NCBI GenBank assembly: GCA_028023455.1
Contig: JAQFVV010000206.1
Coordinates: forward strand, 1,843,361-1,907,360
Length of the DNA stretch: 64,000 bases
Direction of reading: 5' to 3'
DNA from: Epiperipatus broadwayi
Taxonomy: Eukaryota; Onychophora; Udeonychophora; Euonychophora; Peripatidae
A program made the position numbers and the translations under genes. Position 1 is the stretch's first letter, and the number at the start of each line of letters is the position of its first letter. Below are positions 34,841-46,589 of the stretch, piece by piece. The notes under the pieces are model-generated. The model was not told where the DNA came from. It did not search any database and was given only the letters and a program-made list of their open reading frames with translations.

Positions 34841-37270
34841 TGTAACCAGTTGGCTACATAGCTGCATTAAAAATTATTAGATAGTTAGGAGCATGTTCCT
34901 CAAGTTTAAGTATAAAATTATTTAAATAATGGAGAAAATAATATTTAATTTTCCCATGGATATTTTTTATAATAAGTCTTCATTTAACTAAATATTTTAA
35001 GTCCCAAAGTGATACTATGAGAATTCTCAAACATTAAATTTGTTAAATAATAATATTACTTTAATAAGTGAATATTATAATGAATTTTAAATGATTGAAG
35101 AAAGGAACAAAATTTATAAAATAATGTAAACAAGTTGTTTTCGCCCTCTCTCTTCTATAATTGTAATTAATAAGTAGTTTTAATTTAAACTATGAAAATG
35201 TACTAAGTGAAAAATAATTTTCTTTTTTTTCTAAATTCTTTAATAGATATTAAATTTAATCTTAAAAAAAAGATAAAGTTTTATTTTTAATAGTATTTTT
35301 AAAAAGGAAAAAAATTAAATTTTTTGGTAAATTTTATTTTAATTACTCAGGGTTGTTTTTTTCTCCTTATCTCTTCAATACAAAAAATCAAATCAGTGCA
35401 ATTAACTGATTATCTTGTTTTCCTTTTGCAAAAAAACTTTTTATTAGAAAGTAATGTCAAAAATTTTATGCTGTTAACTTAAGTTCTTGACTTGTTTTTC
35501 AATGTTCATGGCTAAGGAGGGAAATATCTGAACAATTTTATTTATAAAAAATTATCTAATCAGCTGTTATTAAAACTATCGTGTTGGCGACAAATTGTAA
35601 TTGGTTTGATCATTCTTAAAAACTAATAGGGGTATGAATAAGTCCAAAGATCCAATTATCTGGTAAGAAAATATATTTGTAACTCAGCTATTAAAGAGAG
35701 AGCAATCAAGTCTTAATCCAGCTGATAAAGAATAAAGCAGAAGTCTTTATCAAGATATTGCATAGAACAACAGAAATTGTAAACAAGCTATTTCATAGAA
35801 TAGCAGAAGTTTTAATCAAGCTTTTAGCATACTGTTAGTTTAGTTATAAAAATGATTTTACAATGAAAACCATGTGCTAAATTCAGGTAAAAGTTAGGCA
35901 TCATCTTCCTCCATGTAACCTGCCTTTACTGGAATAAAAATATAGAAAAGATGTTATCTCCTAAAATAATCTGGGACTTTGTCTTCAAACAGACCATGAG
36001 TCTCTGTCTGTATAAGTCTCACCTGGAAATTTTAGTGGAAAGAAATGGATGAAATTTGCTATTTTTAACCTGGAATTACTGCAAACCATGAAAAGAACAA
36101 ATTAATCATGTCCATATGCTTTAACTGGAAAGGACCCCACAGAGACTAAATTCATGGTTAAATGTCTTCTTGTGTGTGTACATTAAATTTTTATTTATGT
36201 TAAAAAAAGAGATTGTTTGTTGCAGAAATTGATAATTTAAAATATTTCATTAAGTTAATATTTTTAAATTGTGAAATTATTTTTAGAAAATTTACTTTTT
36301 TGTAAATTTAATTTTTTTTAAACATGTTTTTCTTTTTTCCATTTATTTGCCCTCCTAAAAACTTAACACAAGATTATTTAAGATAAATCAAAGATTATTA
36401 TCTTCTTTTTTTTTTTGAAAATGTTGTTTTTCCAACTCTTAGTTATTTTAAAGAAATAACTTAATTAATTAAAAATTATTTTATGAATAGAAATCAACTG
36501 ATTGATTATAATTTTATAAAAAAATATTTTTGATGAAATGAATGCTTAAAATTTCATACTATCATATCATTTTTTTGTTTATTGTTAATCAATTAGTTAT
36601 TAAATAATTGTTTTAAAAAATATTTTTGAGTCTTAATTTCTTTATACTATCCTTGTGTTTCATGAATTACAATGTGTGTGACTTTATTTTATGACAACTT
36701 AATGTTCTAGAATTTTTTTAAATGATCTCAGTAATACTATTTACTTATAATAGGGTGAATCTAGGAATTATTTGAAGTGATTTGTAATAAGCTGCTTTAT
36801 TTATATATTTATCTTTTGCTGACGGTAAAAGTTTATAGAGTTTTTGCTTTTTTGAGTGAAATTTGTGCATAACCAACATCAACTCAATGTCCATACCAAT
36901 AAATATAAACCCCTACTCCATATAATTGTTGCTCTAATTCTTGTTGGTGCAAAGGGATATATTTTAAAATTCATGCATTATATTTCATTTTATTTATTAT
37001 TTCTTTAGAAATTTAGTTCATAGTTGGCCAGGGCAGTGAGAACATTGATGATGGTCAGGATTTTTTAGTATCTCAGTATTATTTGATTTATAGTTGTATT
37101 TTAATGGAATGGCGCCTATGTACGTGCATACAGTTAATTATTGTTTGTATTTCTGCCCTAAGTTTTGCAGTGGTTAAATAATTAATCTGGTCTGTAGTGG
37201 GCCTTGCTCATTCCTTTTATATTTGATATTTATTTTGATTAGTTATATTGGAGGAACAATGATGATGAGA
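34841..37270 (+). repeat. Block A of a large direct repeat (LTR-like)
   Basis: This block of about 2.4 kb is repeated at 38987-42650. Both start TGTAACCAGTTGGCTA and run in parallel, for example CAGAAGTTTTAATCAAGCTT and CATCATCTTCCT..GTAACCTGCC. The TG start, plus an AGAATGGAGTAA purine-rich run just before the second copy that resembles a polypurine tract, fits 5' and 3' LTRs of one element. The ends of block A are frayed and no target duplication was found. The alternative is a segmental duplication. Confidence 0.75.
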
Positions 37271-38986
37271 TTCTAGTGATCAGTCACCACATAATTTAAA
37301 TCTCAGAAATATACCTGAAAATGAATGAAATTCTGTCGTTTGGTGCAGAATTAATTTAAAACATTATTGTGAAATGTGACAAGAGTGTAGAAGATAATAG
37401 TAATAATTTGATTATAAATTATAAAACAGATGTATTAATGTTTATTTAAGGGATTAATATTTAAAGTTAAACATAAAATTAATGCATGACATTGGGATTG
37501 GATTGACGTTTTGATTGTTGAAATTTCTTTAGATACACTTTCATTATTGACGATGTATGGATGATTTTGTTGCTGGCTTGAGGGGCATTGTTTTTATGCC
37601 ACTCTTTGTTGTGTGTTTTCTCAGGCATTGCCCCAATCTACTTTCAGATTTTTATATTTTTTGTTTATCATGATCTAGTTGGCATAGTCCTGCCATAATT
37701 CCCAGCCTCTAAGTCTCCAAGAAAAGGAGTAAGGCAAAGTCCTGTATTTTCCAGTCTCTAAGACTCAAAAGAGCAGGTGTTTGCATAGATTTTTTGCATT
37801 ATTTTGGGTTCCTTGTAGGTTATATTGTCTAAATTGAGATAGACCTTTGGGTGTTCATGCTGCATTGTATATTTATTGGTTTAGTGATCAGATTCTGTAT
37901 CTATCCCAGGATTTCCAGTCACTGTGCATTCTTTTGCTGTCAGTTTCTCATGTGATTTCTAAGAAAGGTTTTGATAAATGGTCCTTGACATGAATTTGTT
38001 TTTGTACATGCATATATACTTATAATAAAAATACAAGGAAAAGATAAATTAGAACACACTCATGAAGAGGATAGAATGGGAGAATAAAGCAGGGGAAATA
38101 AATTAATCAAATAGAACCAGGTATTGAGACAATGAGGTTGAAAGAAAGGCAAATTAGGGGTAATAATAATATAGTAACCGTGTTATTTAAGGACAAATAT
38201 GGTAGCAAGTAAAAGGAGGTGATGTTAAGCTTATTTCATGAGATATGTTTAAAAGTTCATTTTTGTATTTTCTGTGTAAAAAATAATTTAACACACTTTT
38301 TCTTGAAGATTAAAAGTCTATAATCAAAATGTCTATGCTGATAAGAGAAAGTGGATATATAATGTTCTTATAGATATAGGGATGTGGTGTGTTCATGATC
38401 CTCCAAATTTTTATCTTGGCACTGAACCTACATAAGTTTTAAACTTTTTCCAAATAAGCCTATCAGAGAAGCAAGGCTTTCTATTAGAAGAATACTGTGT
38501 TGTCTACCAGGAACATAACTGTGTCATGGATGTTCAGTCGCTAATACTCATAAAGTAAATGAGCAAGGTATTCCAGTTAGCCAAACATTCTTTGGTCATT
38601 TTTTAATGTACCTTCTGGGTAGTAAGTTGCCTTGTGTTTAAACTGAAATAGCTTTCATGTTACCTATGCTGCATTGCAAACTTGTATTCTGTAATGAGAT
38701 TTTCTGTTTATCATATTGCTTGAAGCAGGCATACATATGTTATGCCAAAAGTTGCCCCATCTCCAGAAATAAAAATAGGTCAAAAATGAGACAAATTACT
38801 TTTGATAAAATAGCCCAATATGGCTGAATATATTATAGCCCAGCTTGTAATTCTGTGGAAATGTTAATGCACAGTTAAGCATGACTAACAAATTTTTATT
38901 GTAATAAAATGAAATTGGCTGAATCAAACTAAAATATCAAAAAAGGAGTTCAACTCAATTTCATTTCCCATATAAGAATGGAGTAA
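37271..38986 (+). other. Spacer between repeat blocks A and B
   Basis: About 1.7 kb lies between the two blocks. On plus near 38330-38430, YADKRKWIYNVLIDIG faintly resembles the C-terminal KWxPGxIxxxxG part of gypsy integrases, as expected just upstream of a 3' LTR. Evidence is weak. Otherwise no reading frame is recognisable. If this is an LTR element, most of its interior is deleted. Confidence 0.35.
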
Positions 38987-39604
38987 TGTAACCAGTTGGC
39001 TATGTAGCTGCATTAAAAATAGATAGTTGGCAGCATTCTCAAGTTTATGTATAGTAATATTTAAGTAATGGGGGAAATAATATTTAATTTTTCCATGCAT
39101 ATATTTTTATAATCGGTCTTCATTTAACTAAATATTTTAAGTCCCAAAGTGATAGTATGAGAATTCTTAAACATTAAATTTGTTAAATAATAATATGATT
39201 TCAATATGTGAAGATTTTAATGAGTTATAAATGATTTCAGAAGGGAAGAAATTTATAAAATAATGTAAACAATTTTTTTTCTCTGCCTCTCTTTAATAAT
39301 TATAATTAATTGTTTTAATTTAAACTATGAAAATGTACTAAGTGGAAAATATGTCTATATTGCACTAAAATGCAGCAATGTGAAGCTACAATAAAAGAAA
39401 AAACAAAATATAAATGCTAAGTACTTTTAGGAACATCTGGTTTCCACATTCATAGCATATGATGGATGTGCTGATTAAACATATATATAATTCAGGTGTT
39501 CTCTTTTTTGTAAATTCTTTAATAAATATTAATTTTAAACTTGAAAAAAAGATAAAGTTTAATTTTTAATTTTTTTTTATTTTAAAAAATAAAAAAAAGT
39601 AAAA

Positions 39605-40438
39605 TACTTTTGTAAATAATATTTTAATTTGTGAAGCTCAGATAGTTGAAACTGAAATAAATTGAGATACTGGAAATCTCTTAGTGTTCATTATAATGCT
39701 TATCTGACAGCCAAACAGATGTGATGGCTGTCCGAATAATGACCAAACCATAAACACATGACAAAGAATTTACTAAGCCAGTCGAACATATTTCGGTTTG
39801 AAAACATGAAGCTTTAAATATCTTCACAGTTAACTCACCGAGTCTAAATTATAAACATACAGTGCAAAATCCTATGATTTATTACACAGTAGTTTTTCAA
39901 ATGATATAACTTGCAGTAAAGTATGTAAATAATATTTTAATTTGCAAAGCGCAGATAGTTGAAACTGAAATAAATTGAGATACTGGAAATCTCTTTGTGC
40001 TTGTTATGATTGGTTGTCAGATAAGCATTATAACAAGCGCAGAGATTTCCAGTATCTCAATTTATTTCAGTTTCAACTATCTGTGCTTCGCAAATTAAAA
40101 TATTATTTACATACTTTACTGCAAGTTATATCATTTGAAAAACTACTGCATAGTAAATCGTAGGATTTCGCACTGTATGTTTATAATTTAGATTCGGTGA
40201 GTTAATTGTGAAGACGTTTAAAGCTTCATACTTTCAAACCTAAATACTTTTGACTGGCTTAGATATATAGAGAGAAAAGTAGAGAAAAGGGAGTGGCCAC
40301 CCTTTTCTCGTAAATTCTTTCTCATGTGTTTACGGTTTGGTCATCATTCGGACAGCCATCACAACATCTGATTGGCTGTCAGATAAGCATTATAATGAGC
40401 ACAAAGAGATTTTCAGTATCTCAATTTATTTCAGTTTA
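39605..40438. repeat. Fold-back element, family F1, copy 2
   Basis: It is present in block B but absent from block A. It forms a palindrome with arms of about 360-400 bp: about 39649-40020 and 40021-40438. Both outer ends read AAACTGAAATAAATTGAG in mirrored orientation. The left arm also contains a direct repeat of its own start (39643 and 39955). Internal GACAGCCA(A/T)..AGATG and GAAGCTTTAAATATCTTCAC-type runs match copy 1 at 10.9 kb. A 45-bp segment near 40262-40305 is unique to the right arm. Confidence 0.8.
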
Positions 40439-42130
40439 AAATGTTTTTGGTAAATTTTATTTTTAATTATTCACAGTTGTTTTTTTCTCTTTATCTCTCT
40501 TCAATACAAAAAAATCAAATCAATGCAATTAACTGATTATTTTGTTTTCCTTTTGAGAGAAAATTTTTTTAATTAGAAAGTAAAATCAAGAATTTTATGA
40601 TGTTAATTTAAGTTTTTCACTTGTTTTTCAATGTCCATGATTAAGGAGGGAAATATCTGAACAATTGTATTTATAAAAATTTATCTAATTGGTTGTTATA
40701 AAAACTATCATATTGGAGACAGATTGTGATTGGTTTGTAAGCAAGATTGATCTAAAAAAATTATAGGGATATGAATAAGTCAGAAGCCCCAAATGTCTGG
40801 TAAGAAGATATATTTCTAACTTAGCTGTTGAAGAGAGAGCAGTCAAGTCTTAAACCAGTCGATAAAGAATAAAGAAGCAGAAGTCTTTACCAATCTGTTG
40901 CATAGTGTAGCAGGAATTGTAAACAAGCTATTTCATAGAATAGCAGAAGTTTTAATCAAGCTTTTAGCAATCTATGAGTTTTTGTTATAAAAATGGTTGT
41001 TACAATGAAAATCATGTGCTAAATTCAGGTAAAAGACATCATCTTCCTGCACGTAACCTGCCTTTACTGGAATAAAAATATAGAGATGTTACCCCTAAAG
41101 TAATCTGGGACTTTGTCTTCAACCAGACCATGAGTCTGTCTGTATAAATCTCACCTGGGAATTTTAGTGTAAAGAAAATAGATGAAATTTGATAATTTTA
41201 ACCTGGAATTACTGCAAACCAAGAGTAGGACAAATTAATTATGTTCATGTGTAAATGCCTTCCATGTAAAAACTCAACTGAAAATTGTAACTGGAAAGTA
41301 GGACTCAACAGAAAATAAAATTATGGTTGAAGGTGTATGTGCACGCTAAATTTTTTAGTAAAATAAAGATTTTTTGTTGAAAGAATTGATAATTTTAAAT
41401 ATTTCATTAAGTTCATATTTTTAAATTGAGAAACTTTTTTTTTAAATCTAGTCAATTTTCTCTTTAATTAAAGTTATGAAATAGTTTTTAGAAAATTTAA
41501 TTTTTTTGTACATTTACATTTTTTTTTTTAAACATGGTTTTTTTTTTGTTCATTTTTCATCCTAAAAACTTATCAAAAAGTTAATTAAGCTAAATCAAAG
41601 ATTGTTATCTATGTTTTTTAAAATGTTGTTGAAATAACTTCATTAATTAAAAATTAATTTATGAGTAGAAATCAATTGATTAATTATAATTTTTATGAAA
41701 ATATATTTTTTAATGAAATGAATATTTAAAATTTTATACTATCATGCCATTTTTTTGTTTATTGTTAATCAATTAGTTATTAAATACTTGTTTTAAAAAA
41801 TAGTTTTTTGTCTTACTTTGTTTATTCAATGCAATTCCTGTTTTATAAATTGCAGTGTGTGTGACTTTATTTATGACAACTTAATGTTCTAGGATTTTTT
41901 TAAACGATCCCAATAAAACTATTTACTTATAATGGGTAAACCTAGGAAGTATTTGAAGTGATTTATAATAAGCTTGCTTTATTTATTTATCTCTTGCTTA
42001 CATTAATAGTATATAGAGTTATTGCTTCCTGAGCAAGATTTGTGCATAACAATTATATAGAGTAAGGGTTTATGTTTAGTGTTATGGACATCCAGTTGAT
42101 AATGATTTCATGGTTGGTGCAAAGGGATAT

Positions 42131-42220
42131 CCTTTTTTTTTTCAAGTGTCATAGCATCGGCCGGGACGTGAACCCGCAACCCGGGCAACTGCTTGTAAGA
42201 CAGTCGCGCTGGTCCACCCA
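42131..42220 (-). mobile_element. tRNA-derived SINE, 5'-truncated
   Basis: Minus-strand copy sharing its 3' half with the SINE at 25782: GGTTCACGTCC (B box), CCGGCCGATGCTATGACAC, then an A-rich tail seen as a T run at 42131-42142. The A box is missing. It interrupts block B relative to block A, so it inserted after that duplication. Confidence 0.8.
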
Positions 42221-42650
42221 CTACATTTCATTTTATTTATTATTTCATTAAAAATTTGGTTTATAGTTGGCCAGTACATTAATGATACTAAGTGGACAGA
42301 GCATTGATGATGATCAGAATGTGTTAGTATCTCAGCATTATTTGACTTCGAATTGTATTTTGATGGAGGAGCACCTAAGTATGTGCATGCAGATAATCAT
42401 TGTTTGTATCCTTGCTCTAAGTTTGGGAGTGGTTAAATAATTAGTCTGGTCTATATTGGACTACTTTCAAATACAGTCACAAGATTGACTGTTGATTTAT
42501 TTTTAATGTTGATCATCCATGATGATGAATGATTATTATATTTGTGTAATACTGGTGAACTTATAGTTAGTTCTGTGCTGATCTCTCATGCTCATTCCTT
42601 TTATATTTGATATTTAATTTGATAAGTTATATTGAGTTTGATGATGATGA

Positions 42651-43240
42651 TGATTTTCCATCACCCCAGGTTCACTCCTGCTTCTCTGTACTGTTAGAAT
42701 ATTTATGTGTATTTAGACAGTCAATAAATGTTGGTTTATTTAGAGAGTAAGCTCTAAACAAAGGTGGACCACCCATGCTTTTAGAACATTTGATGGTAAA
42801 ATGTGAGTCAATTTTCTAGTGCATGTAAGAAGAATTGGTTCCTCCACAAAATTCATATTACTATATATATATAATTATTAACAGCCATTCATCAATGAAT
42901 ATTTCCAGACAAAAAAATAAAAAGATAACCAATATATTAAATTAGGCATAAATTTAAAGAAGCACTCAATGTTTTTTGGTGTTACATAGAGTAGATTTTT
43001 TTTTCCAATTAAAAATATTTCTTCAAAACATAGAAAGTTTGTTTAGTATCCAACAAACGATTAGTGAATGCAATAAATTAGTCTTTTTTCTGTTTGTTTT
43101 TGTAAATACTGTATATATAAAAAAAATTAATTCAGTAATTAAATATTACTATTGAATATAGAAATTTACAGCCTTATTTTAATGGGAAAAATGAGTAAAT
43201 GAAAATTTCTATAAGCTTTAATTTTTAAATATAATTTTAG
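42651..43240. other. Intron before exon D, no gene seen
   Basis: AT-rich intron. A (GAT)n run lies near 42640-42653 and a (TA)n run near 42860. It ends in acceptor ATAATTTTAG. Confidence 0.5.
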
Positions 43241-43345
43241 ATACTAGGCAATATGGTGAAGAACAAGCACTGATTACAGCTGTGAAGGCAGTCATCAAAG
43301 AAGGAACACCTGGCAAAAATGGTGGTGATAATTTTACTGTTGGAG
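43241..43345 (+). CDS. CACNA2D: CACNA2D exon D
   Basis: The 105-bp exon lies between acceptor ATAATTTTAG and donor TTGGAG|GTAAAA. The split codon G|AT gives Asp, followed by TRQYGEEQALITAAVKAVIK, then EGTPGKNGGDNFTVG. The ALITAAVKAV segment matches the conserved helix after the RALDND motif of alpha2/delta. NFT is a possible N-glycosylation site. The open frame continues into the intron microsatellite; that extension is not protein. The exon phase (2,1) fits both neighbours. Confidence 0.92.
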
Positions 43346-43453
43346 GTAAAATCAGATTTATTGTCTTATACATTTCAATGGCACATAAATTTGCCTTCTT
43401 ATCTGAACTTAATATAATTAAAGAAGATTTATTTATGATTATTGTAATAAATG

Positions 43454-43622
<169 letters not shown>

Positions 43623-44560
43623 TTCCTACTATTAAGAAAATTTTAAAGAAATGTTTTTATCTTGGAGTAATTTTATTTAAATATGCTAATTTACAAAGAT
43701 TGCATTGTGAACTAAAAAAATTAAAATTTAGAAAATTAAAATTTCTTGCATGAATTTTTATTTTTTTATTTATTTATTATGAAATGCAATTAAATGAAAC
43801 TGCACATATATGTGTACGATTGTTCTATATGTCATTTAACAATATTTTCATATCAATTTAATAATAATATAATGCTCTCATTTTGAAATGCTTTAGATTT
43901 GCCTATATAATTGCATTTAGATACAAAGATAAGATATCATTCTTATCTTTTAAAAGATTATCTTGCATTTGATTTGACAATGTCCTGCACACTCACTATA
44001 ATGTCAGTGAATTAATAATATGATTAAACAGCATATGTCAAAGGCTGATTATCTTCTGATCAATATCTTCATATGTAAAAATAATATCTTTTGCATTGTA
44101 AGCATGGCACAAAATGGTCAGTACCACAGTCACTATAATTATCATTGCCTGTTTAAAAGATATAAACCATTATGCATACTAATGATGTAAAAAAATCAAT
44201 AAAGTTTATGTTGTAGCTTTAATTATTGAAATGCTAGAATAAACTGCATTTATCAGGTTAGTGGTAATAAACAGTTGCCAATGATATTGACCAAATAGTA
44301 CTCCTTTTGCTGGTCTTCTTAGCCTGCTTTCAGGAAAATGGTTTAATAATTTCTGATTAATAAATCAATAATAACACATGGATTTTTTTTATTTTTCAGA
44401 TGAGTAGAGAAAAAATGTTAAATGCCATATATTATATATTAATATAATTTAATTTTTACACAATTAATGCCATTTATAGTCAAATTTGTAAATTATAATG
44501 AAAATAGACATTTTTATTTATATTGTTTGAATATTAATATACATCCAATTTTAATTTTAG
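43623..44560. other. Intron before exon E, no gene seen
   Basis: AT-rich intron of no recognisable content, ending in acceptor TTAATTTTAG. Confidence 0.5.
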
Positions 44561-44640
44561 TTGTTGGTGTTCAGTTGAACCACAGTGTGCTTTTAAAGAT
44601 TTTTAATGATTCTAGTCAAGAATCCCAAGGATGTAATGAA
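44561..44640 (+). CDS. CACNA2D: CACNA2D exon E
   Basis: The 80-bp exon lies between acceptor TTTTAATTTTAG and donor AATGAA|GTAGGA. The split codon G|TT gives Val, then VGVQLNHSVLLKIFNDSSQE and SQGCNE. The VVGVQ-x-x-HS-x-L motif is highly typical of alpha2/delta. NHS and NDS are possible N-glycosylation sites, and the Cys belongs to the conserved cysteine cluster. The donor is weak (GTAGGA), but the next exon follows after only 80 bp in the right phase. Confidence 0.93.
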
Positions 44641-44720
44641 GTAGGATTTATATCTATTGTTTATTTTGTTTTTTACATGCAAATCTAAAATATTAATTAA
44701 TTAAATCATAAACATTCTAG

Positions 44721-44795
44721 GATTATGTTTACTGCTACCTGCTGGATGATGGAGGATTTGTAGTTGCTTCAAATCAAGAAGATAGTATGAATGCT
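44721..44795 (+). CDS. CACNA2D: CACNA2D exon F
   Basis: The 75-bp, phase-0 exon lies between acceptor ACATTCTAG and donor AATGCT|GTATGT. It encodes DYVYCYLLDDGGFVVASNQE then DSMNA. The C-x-(L/V)-(L/I)-D-(D/N)-x-GF motif is a strong signature of delta-region sequence in this family. The preceding intron is just 80 bp, in sharp contrast to the kilobase introns around it. Confidence 0.95.
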
Positions 44796-44981
44796 GTATG
44801 TTTATTTTATTTATAGAATATTAAATTAATATCATAATTATTAATAATTTGATAATAGTGCAATATGTTTCATCAGTGCAATAAATTTTTAAATAAGGCA
44901 CATTTATGTTTTCATATAATTAAATTGGTTATAAAAGTCACACACACACATATACATATAAACATTATATATATATATATA

Positions 44982-45615
44982 GGGGATTTGAACTGAGATT
45001 TTCAAGCACCCTTCAACTATCCACACTATCTCATACAACTGATACACATGTCCACACACATGTAGAAAAGATAAACAATCACCAATATACATATTTCGTG
45101 CTAAACCAGAAAATCTTCATACTTTAATGGACAGGCTTCAATTCACTTTCAACCTCCAACTTTTCAGCCATCCATATCATTGAAAATCTGATGATGAAAA
45201 CTCAAATCCCATGCTGATGTCAATATTACTGCCATGCCCATGTTGACCTGAAGTCACTCTGACCCCTCATGTACAGGACAGTATCCATTTAAATATATAT
45301 AAGAGGGATGGACAAGATACAAGCTTGTTGTGTAAATATTTGAAAACCAGGCACTCTTCACAAACCTGGGAGTTTAATTGTAAGTATAGGGGGATATATG
45401 TGTGGGAGATGATAATCTGGACCAACTGATGAGTGCTGGTTTAGCATGAAATACTTATATTGGTGATTGTTTATCTTTTATACATGTGTGTGGTCATGTG
45501 TATCAGTTGTATGAGATAGTGTGGATAGTTGAAGGGTGCTTGAGAATCTGAGTTCAAATCCCCTATACTTACAATTAAGCTCCCAGGTTTGTGAAGAGTG
45601 CCTGGTTTTCATATA
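44982..45615. mobile_element. R2 repeat, inverted pair (minus then plus)
   Basis: A minus copy from 44982 (B-box complement GGATTTGAAC at 44984-44993) keeps only the 3' half of its hammerhead (45073-45110). It runs on through the R2 5' region to about 45290. A plus copy with an intact ribozyme (45412-45470) ends with AGTTCAAATCC (45551-45561). Flanking segments 45344-45373 and 45581-45610 are inverted copies (CCAGGCACTCTTCACAAACC on the left). R2 thus sits inside an additional palindrome that includes the TAAGTATAGGGG / CCCCTATACTTA junctions. Confidence 0.85.
45412..45470 (+). ncRNA. Type I hammerhead ribozyme, R2 copy with intact core
   Basis: Layout: ATAATC (45412-45417), TGGA, CCAA, CTGATGA (45426-45432), G-TGCT-GGTTT-AGCA-T, GAAA (45448-45451), stem III TA/TA around CT, triplet ATA, TTGG (45460-45463), T, GATTGT (45465-45470). 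Compared with the 31-kb copy, an outer stem I pair changed from G-C to A-U on both sides. Pairing is kept with one G-U. A tRNA-like B box follows 80 bp downstream. Confidence 0.85.
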
Positions 45616-46589
45616 TATATATATTGCATAATGATAAATAATCTGTGTACTATTTTTTCTGTAGAAAAATGCAGAAAATAGTGGAGGCCAAACAAAATAT
45701 AGAAATTATTATTGTAAAATTTTAGTCAATGCATCTAACATTACCAGCTCAACTAATGATAATATGGGGTTTTTACCCTCTAACTAATAATAGGTTAGAT
45801 GCTAATTTATTAAATAAGGTGATATTGGCTATGGATAAAGAAATTTTTTAAGTTCATCTAGTTAAGACTAGAATCTCAAAGTCCTGAATATAGCAGATGA
45901 AATGTGTTAACTATAGCTTCACAAAAGTTGTTTCATAATGTGCAAAATCTTATCTATGTATTTCACCTTAGCACATAAAGTTGCAGATTGAAAAGATTTA
46001 GGCATTTAAATGAAATTGTTGTGATCAGCCTGTGATTTGGGCTCTTGGTCATCATAAATTTGTCAAGATAGTAATAATATAATTATATAGGAAAGTATAA
46101 TTATTCACAATTTTAACTGCAGAAAACTATAATTATTGAAAGAATATCCTTTGTTTTCTCTTTGAGGCCTTAAAGAAACTAAACAGGGCAAGGCTTCTAA
46201 TATTTATTTCATACATTTTTGTCACTGGAGATATTATTATTATGTGATTATTCATAAGATAAATGAACTTTTTATAGGCAGCTCATGAACAAGCATTAGC
46301 CAATGTTGAGGTTACTGGTTTTTTGCCATTGAGTTTAATTAAGATCAAAAACACCCCAGTTTTTCTTTTTGGTTGCTTGATAATTCTTAACTGAAAACCT
46401 TGAAGGCAAAATAAATGTAGGTATGATTTATCTTCTATTTTGTTCTTATGGATTTTCACAATCATGACAGATATGTTCCTTATTCATAGGAGGCTACAGT
46501 CAAGGCAGCAGTTGGCAGACAAAGACAAAGGGTGCTAAAAATCCCCTGATTGTATCCCTAAATTGCCATTCTGTGATAATTTTTTGTAG
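45616..46589. other. Intron, possible LINE 5' remains
   Basis: AT-rich intron. From about 46470 the sequence is less AT-rich and may be the 5' part of the LINE relic that becomes recognisable at about 46600. No other feature. Confidence 0.4.

Larger units (their letters stand above)
38987..42650 (+). repeat. Block B of the large direct repeat, with later insertions
   Basis: This is a copy of 34841-37270 expanded by insertions absent from block A: about 150 bp near 39350-39500, the F1 fold-back element at about 39605-40438, a SINE fragment at 42131-42220, and about 135 bp near 42455-42590. A 60-bp segment is inverted relative to block A (42048-42115 against 36871-36930). Sequence identity outside these is roughly 80-90% by eye. 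Confidence 0.75.

Noticed and set aside
34825-34846. GTTACAATATATATATTGTAAC palindrome as a regulatory site
   Set aside because: It is the meeting point of two repeat ends (a minus TGTAAC start and a plus TGTAACC start) across a (TA)n run, so the symmetry comes from adjacent insertions.
44467-44688. 73-codon frame overlapping exon E
   Set aside because: Only 44561-44640 is coding; the rest is intron on both sides, shown by AG/GT borders and the phase-0 join to exon F.
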